The position numbers and the translations under genes are program-made. From positions 2,731,934 through 2,795,933 of the forward strand of contig CM075856.1 of assembly GCA_037975125.1 (NCBI GenBank): a DNA stretch of 64,000 nucleotides, read 5' to 3'. Each line of letters opens with the position of its first letter. The first letter of the stretch is position 1. This document shows positions 55,878-64,000 of the stretch, in pieces. The DNA is from Latrodectus hesperus. Its lineage: Eukaryota; Arthropoda; Arachnida; Araneae; Theridiidae. The notes beneath the pieces were generated by a model, which did no database searches, had not been told where the DNA came from, and worked only from the letters and a program-made list of their open reading frames with translations.

Positions 55878-58800
55878 ATGACCACTAAAATGGCGTATTT
55901 ACTACAGTACAAAAAAGAAGATTTAATAGAATTAGCAGGTGAGTTAGGTCTAACTGTAGATACACCCACGACAAAGCCAAAACTTAAAGAACTTATCATA
56001 ACTGACCCTGGTTACGTAGAAGAAGATACGAAAATGTTGTTAATTAGCATCACCGAAGAACGAACACGTCGTGAAACCGCAGAGAAAGAAGAACGGACAC
56101 GTCGTGAGATTGCAGAAAAAGAAGAAAAAATGCTTCGTGAAACCGAAGAAAGAGCAAACAAAATTCGCCAAGAAGAGCGTGAAGACCAAAAGCGTCGAGA
56201 AGCGCACGAACTCGAGAAATTACGAATTCAAGTCCAACAAAATATAATTCCGGAAAATCCAGCGATAAATATTTCATCGTCAAATAAGCCCGTGTACGAG
56301 AATTTTCACAAATTCAATATGAAAGACGACATTAGTCTCAACTTAACCCTTTTCGAGCGACATGCAGAACTAACGTTTTTACCGAAACAAAATTGGGTGC
56401 AGAAGCTTCTAGGTCTAATACCCATTGAGGTAGCCCATATGATTGCAAGGGAGCCGGCGGACCAAGCCAACGATTATGACCACGTCAAAGACTTACTGTT
56501 AAAAAGATTTAAATTATCTCCGGAAAAGCTACGCCAGTTATTTATGTCTCATCAGAAGAACGCCGAAAGAACATGGGAAGATTTTCACCATGAACTGCAA
56601 ACTTACTTTGACGGGTGGACACTAGGGTTAAAAATATCGACTTATGATGAGTTACGCGATCTGATCATAGCAGATCAGATGAAACGAAAAGCACCTCCTG
56701 AAATTCAAGAACACCTCATAGATGAATGGTCCAAGATAAACACACCGACGGAACTGGCGAAGAGATTCGAAGAATATGAAGATGTTCGAAGAACTCTGAA
56801 ACCGAAATCAAGCTATTCACCATTTAAGAGTAGATATGATATTAAAGGAACGAGAAATTTTGAATACAATTCGCCAAAGGCAGAATATTCACGAAATGAC
56901 AGATTCGAGAAAAGATCGTTTAATTTAGATCATCGTAATAGATACGCCGAAAAAACGAAAGTTATTTACTGCAGCCATTGCAAAGCACCAGGACATTATG
57001 CCATAAATTGTCCCAAACGCGGCAAAAATAAGCCTACTACTCCGCCTGTGCAGAACTGCTCATTTACCCTTAAAGGAGGAATGAAGACAAAATGCATAAT
57101 TATGAAAGAAAAAAGTTTTCAAGCTCTCATCGATACTGGAAGTTCGGTCTCACTCATACGCGAAGATTTGAGTAGAGGAATTGTCAAACCCTCAGAGCTT
57201 ACACATAAAACAATAATGCTGTCAGGTTTAGGAGGTCAGGTAGAAACCAAAGGTTCATTCCAACAGGAAGTGGAGATAGACGAAGAAAAATACACTCTTA
57301 TGTGGCACGTAGTACCGAAATCTCGTCTAAATTTTCAAGCTATCATAGGTGCAGATATTCTAGAACACGCTTCACTTGAATTTACCAAAGAAGGTACTAA
57401 AGTTCATAAACGTGAAAATACTTGGTTAATAAATTCACCGGTAAGCGAAGTAAAAACAGACGATGAAATCGATTTGGAAAATATTAAAGACCGACGAATA
57501 AAGCAAGAATTGTTGAAATTAATTTCGAACTATGAACCAAAGAAGACCGAAAAAACAGACGTCTCTATGAGAATTATCTTAAAAGATGACATACCAGTTT
57601 ATCAACATGCTCGCCGTTTATCGTTTCCAGAAAATAAAGCAGTAAATCAGCAAATCGACGAATGGTTAGAACAAGGAATAATAAGAACAAGCTCATCGGA
57701 ATATGCAAGTCCAATTGTGTTAGTTAAAAAGAAAGATGGTACTAATAGATTATGCATCGATTATAGAAAACTAAATCGAAAATTGGTTAAAGATAGGTTT
57801 CCATTGCCGTTAATAGAAGACGTTTTAGATAAACTCCAGGAAGCAAATGTATATACTACATTAGATTTGAAAAATGGATTTTTTCACGTTGATGTAGATG
57901 AAGATTGTCGAAAATTCACTTCTTTTGTTGTTCCAGATGGACAATTTGAATTCAATAAAGTACCATTCGGTCTCAGTACCAGTCCGAGCGTATTTCAAAG
58001 ATATGTGTACAGCATATTTCGAGAACTCATGAGGAAAGGCATCGTTATAATTTACATGGACGATTTGATAATCCCATCGAAAGATGAAAAGGAAGGTCTA
58101 GAAAAACTTAAAAAGGTATTTGAAACTGCATCGAAATATGGTTTAGAAATAAAATTCAAGAAATGCCAATTTTTAAAACGAAAAGTAGAATTTTTAGGTC
58201 ACATTATCGAAAATGGAACTATTCGCCCTTCAGTTGCAAAAACTCTAGCTGTCAAGAAGTTTCCAGTACCAACAACAGTAAAACAAGTTCAAAGTTTCTT
58301 GGGATTGACCGGTTATTTCCGTAAATTTATTCCATCATATTCCAAAATAGCCAAACCTTTAAGCGACCTGATGAAAAAAGAAAATTCTTTTGTATTTGAA
58401 CAACCTCAAATTAAAGCATTTGATCATTTGAAAAGTTTATTAACCGAAAGTCCAGTTCTAAAAATTTTCGCACAAGGAAAACCAACAGAATTACATACGG
58501 ATGCAAGCCAGCACGGATATGGCGCCGTTTTATTACAGAAAAGTGATGACGGAAAATTACATCCTATTCAGTATATGTCAAAAAAAACAACTCCAGCGGA
58601 AGAGAAATATAGTAGTTACGAACTAGAAGTCCTTGCTATAGTTAACGCTTTAAAGAAATTTAGAACTTATTTGTTAGGTAATCATTTCAAAATTGTAACG
58701 GACTGTTCAGCATTTCAAAAAACAATGGATAAGAAAGATTTAATAACTCGAGTAGCAAGATGGGCCCTACTATTAGAAGAATTTGACTACGAAATTATAC

Positions 58801-60071
58801 ATAGACCGGGTGAAAGAATGCAACATGTAGATGCTTTGAGCAGATATCCAGTTTCCATTATTACGAATGACACTATTACTGCAAAACTGAAATTAGCCCA
58901 GCAGAATGACGAAAACATCCAAAGTTGGAAGTCCTTAATCGATTGCAACGACACTTCAGATTTTTTCCTTAAAAACGACATTCTGTACAAATATGTAAAT
59001 GGTCGAGAACTAATCGTTGTACCAGAGGCCATGCAGACAGGGGTCATCAAAGCGGCTCATGAAGAGGGACATTTTTCAACTGCGAAGACGAAGGAAATAA
59101 TCAAACGAGAATTTTTCATACCTAATATGGATAAACGAATACAAAACGTAATTTTAAATTGTGTACCTTGTATATTGTCAAACAAAAAGAGTGGTAAAAA
59201 AGAAGGATTTCTAAATCCTATTCCAAAAGAAGATGTACCTTTAAGTACTTATCACGTTGATTTTATTGGTCCTTTGCCATCAACCAACAAAAGCTATCAG
59301 CATATTCTCACCATCGTAGATGCGTTTACCAAATTCACTTGGCTTTACCCTGTCAAATCAACTTCAGCAGAAGATGCTCTTGAAAAATTAAAACTACAAC
59401 AAAAGACATTCGGTAATCCTAGAAGGATAATAACGGACAGAGGTTCAGCATTCACCTCCAAAGCATTTAGTGATTATTGCACAGAAGAGGATATACAACA
59501 TCTCCAAATTGCCACCGGAGTACCTCGTGGAAACGGTCAAGTTGAGAGAGTTCATCGTACTCTTATACCCGTTTTGACTAAACTATCAATTGAAGATCCC
59601 ACTAAATGGTACAAGTTCGTGGATAAATTGCAGCGAATCCTTAACAGCACCACCAGCCGAAGTACAAAATGGTCTCCATTTGAATTATTAGTTGGTATAA
59701 CAATGAGAAATAAAGAAGACATTCACATACGAAACTTACTAATGGAAGAAGTAATGGAAGAATTGCAAGAACAGAGAAATCTATTACGGCAAGATGCGAA
59801 AAGAAACATCCAAAAGATCCAGGCAGAGAACAAGAAGACGTACGATAAGAAACGCAAGAAAGCCCCAGTGTACCAGAAAGGAGACTTGGTGGTTATTCAA
59901 AGGACACAATTCGGGACAGGTTTAAAACTAAGACCTAAGTTTTTAGGACCATACCGAGTAGTCAAAGCAAATGCTAAGGATAGGTATGAGTTAGAAAAAA
60001 TAGGTTCTCATGAAGGTCCTAACCGAACAACCTCATCCGCGGATTTAATGAAATTTTATTCGCCAGGGTGA
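55878..60071 (+). CDS. Gag-Pol polyprotein of a Ty3/Gypsy retrotransposon
   Basis: Single 1397-residue frame, without the usual gag-pol shift. Residues 1-45 resemble a SAP-like start (YKKEDLIELAGELGLTV). Residues 58-118 are a charged coiled coil with repeated EERTRRE. About 130-300 is a capsid-like Gag region. The zinc knuckle CX2CX4HX4C is at 365-378, and the aspartic protease motif DTGSS starts at 419. Reverse transcriptase spans about 595-770, with YMDD at 726-729. RNase H has D875 (HTDAS) and D942. Integrase has an HX3HX29CX2C zinc site (H1061, H1065, C1095, C1098) and the catalytic triad D1128, D1187, E1223 with 35-residue spacing. A GPY motif (1357-1359) lies near the end. Order PR-RT-RH-IN defines Ty3/Gypsy. 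All catalytic residues are present. The first methionine at 55878 fits the start; an in-frame Met at residue 5 is an alternative. Confidence 0.97.
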   Translation: MTTKMAYLLQYKKEDLIELAGELGLTVDTPTTKPKLKELIITDPGYVEEDTKMLLISITEERTRRETAEKEERTRREIAEKEEKMLRETEERANKIRQEEREDQKRREAHELEKLRIQVQQNIIPENPAINISSSNKPVYENFHKFNMKDDISLNLTLFERHAELTFLPKQNWVQKLLGLIPIEVAHMIAREPADQANDYDHVKDLLLKRFKLSPEKLRQLFMSHQKNAERTWEDFHHELQTYFDGWTLGLKISTYDELRDLIIADQMKRKAPPEIQEHLIDEWSKINTPTELAKRFEEYEDVRRTLKPKSSYSPFKSRYDIKGTRNFEYNSPKAEYSRNDRFEKRSFNLDHRNRYAEKTKVIYCSHCKAPGHYAINCPKRGKNKPTTPPVQNCSFTLKGGMKTKCIIMKEKSFQALIDTGSSVSLIREDLSRGIVKPSELTHKTIMLSGLGGQVETKGSFQQEVEIDEEKYTLMWHVVPKSRLNFQAIIGADILEHASLEFTKEGTKVHKRENTWLINSPVSEVKTDDEIDLENIKDRRIKQELLKLISNYEPKKTEKTDVSMRIILKDDIPVYQHARRLSFPENKAVNQQIDEWLEQGIIRTSSSEYASPIVLVKKKDGTNRLCIDYRKLNRKLVKDRFPLPLIEDVLDKLQEANVYTTLDLKNGFFHVDVDEDCRKFTSFVVPDGQFEFNKVPFGLSTSPSVFQRYVYSIFRELMRKGIVIIYMDDLIIPSKDEKEGLEKLKKVFETASKYGLEIKFKKCQFLKRKVEFLGHIIENGTIRPSVAKTLAVKKFPVPTTVKQVQSFLGLTGYFRKFIPSYSKIAKPLSDLMKKENSFVFEQPQIKAFDHLKSLLTESPVLKIFAQGKPTELHTDASQHGYGAVLLQKSDDGKLHPIQYMSKKTTPAEEKYSSYELEVLAIVNALKKFRTYLLGNHFKIVTDCSAFQKTMDKKDLITRVARWALLLEEFDYEIIHRPGERMQHVDALSRYPVSIITNDTITAKLKLAQQNDENIQSWKSLIDCNDTSDFFLKNDILYKYVNGRELIVVPEAMQTGVIKAAHEEGHFSTAKTKEIIKREFFIPNMDKRIQNVILNCVPCILSNKKSGKKEGFLNPIPKEDVPLSTYHVDFIGPLPSTNKSYQHILTIVDAFTKFTWLYPVKSTSAEDALEKLKLQQKTFGNPRRIITDRGSAFTSKAFSDYCTEEDIQHLQIATGVPRGNGQVERVHRTLIPVLTKLSIEDPTKWYKFVDKLQRILNSTTSRSTKWSPFELLVGITMRNKEDIHIRNLLMEEVMEELQEQRNLLRQDAKRNIQKIQAENKKTYDKKRKKAPVYQKGDLVVIQRTQFGTGLKLRPKFLGPYRVVKANAKDRYELEKIGSHEGPNRTTSSADLMKFYSPG

Positions 60072-60364
60072 AAAATAAGCAGTTATCATTTATAGAATTT
60101 TATTGTATAATGTGAGTCTTATTTTAATGTTACTTTTGTATTTTTTTCCTTTTGGTAAATATAAAATATTAGCCATTTGCAGATGATATTTTCAATTTAG
60201 ATTAATATAATGAACATTTTTGCTTATAGCAATAGAGACTTTAACTTGCTTATATTTTAATTATTATACTTGTGAAAATATTTCATTTTTATCATTGTCT
60301 CATTTTGTAATTGTTTGAAATTATGATAATCACTGAGGCCAGTGATTTGCAGGATGGCCGAGTC
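60072..60364 (+). other. 3' UTR of the Gypsy element, with weak polypurine tract
   Basis: No coding. The bases just before the 3' LTR (AGGATGGCCGAGTC, 60351-60364) are only moderately purine-rich; no long polypurine tract of the usual kind is visible. Confidence 0.7.

Positions 60365-64000
<3,636 letters not shown>

Noticed and set aside
56050..56283. 77-codon minus-strand frame inside gag
   Set aside because: Antisense shadow of the charged coiled-coil region of Gag.

Overview
This window looks like AT-rich, repeat-laden arthropod DNA, most likely from a spider. That assignment rests on remembered families (LINE 3' ends with (AAC)n tails, tRNA-derived SINEs, Tc1 relics, Helitron-like ends, very long (TA)n arrays) and no search was run. 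I found no convincing host protein-coding gene, no rRNA, no functional tRNA and no CRISPR. Nearly everything I can name is a mobile element or its remains; the rest is very AT-rich spacer with a few compositionally distinct islands I cannot explain.

Layout. 1-3.3 kb: AT-rich spacer with a four-copy, 217-bp tandem repeat. 3.3-5.2 kb: a LINE 3' end and a deleted Tc1 element. 5.2-11.5 kb: spacer, a perfect 21-bp hairpin, three SINEs, a GC-rich island and a LINE 3' end. 11.5-22.9 kb: spacer, two SINEs, LINE relics on both strands and clustered inverted repeats. 23.4-27.5 kb: two Tc1 relics end to end, a third related to the 4-kb copy, then a 31-bp minisatellite with higher-order structure. 28-37.3 kb: unexplained islands, a DDE transposon relic ending on a 380-bp (TA)n array, and a Helitron-like element preceded by 273 bp of (TA)n. 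38-44 kb: a SINE, an internally deleted LINE and a 5'-truncated Jockey-type LINE. 44.4-46.9 kb: two Helitron-like copies head to tail, bracketed by (TA)n. 48.6-53.5 kb: Tc1, LINE and SINE fragments. 54.07-60.74 kb: an apparently intact Ty3/Gypsy retrotransposon with 373-bp LTRs that read as identical, inserted inside a (TA)n array. 61-64 kb: spacer, another (TA)n array and a possible LTR at the right edge.

Themes. The SINEs are modular: several tRNA-like heads are combined with at least three 3' tails, and many end in the same AAC-type repeat as LINE ends in the window. All six long (TA)n loci touch a transposon terminus. The only coding sequence that looks intact is the 1397-residue Gag-Pol polyprotein of the Gypsy element.
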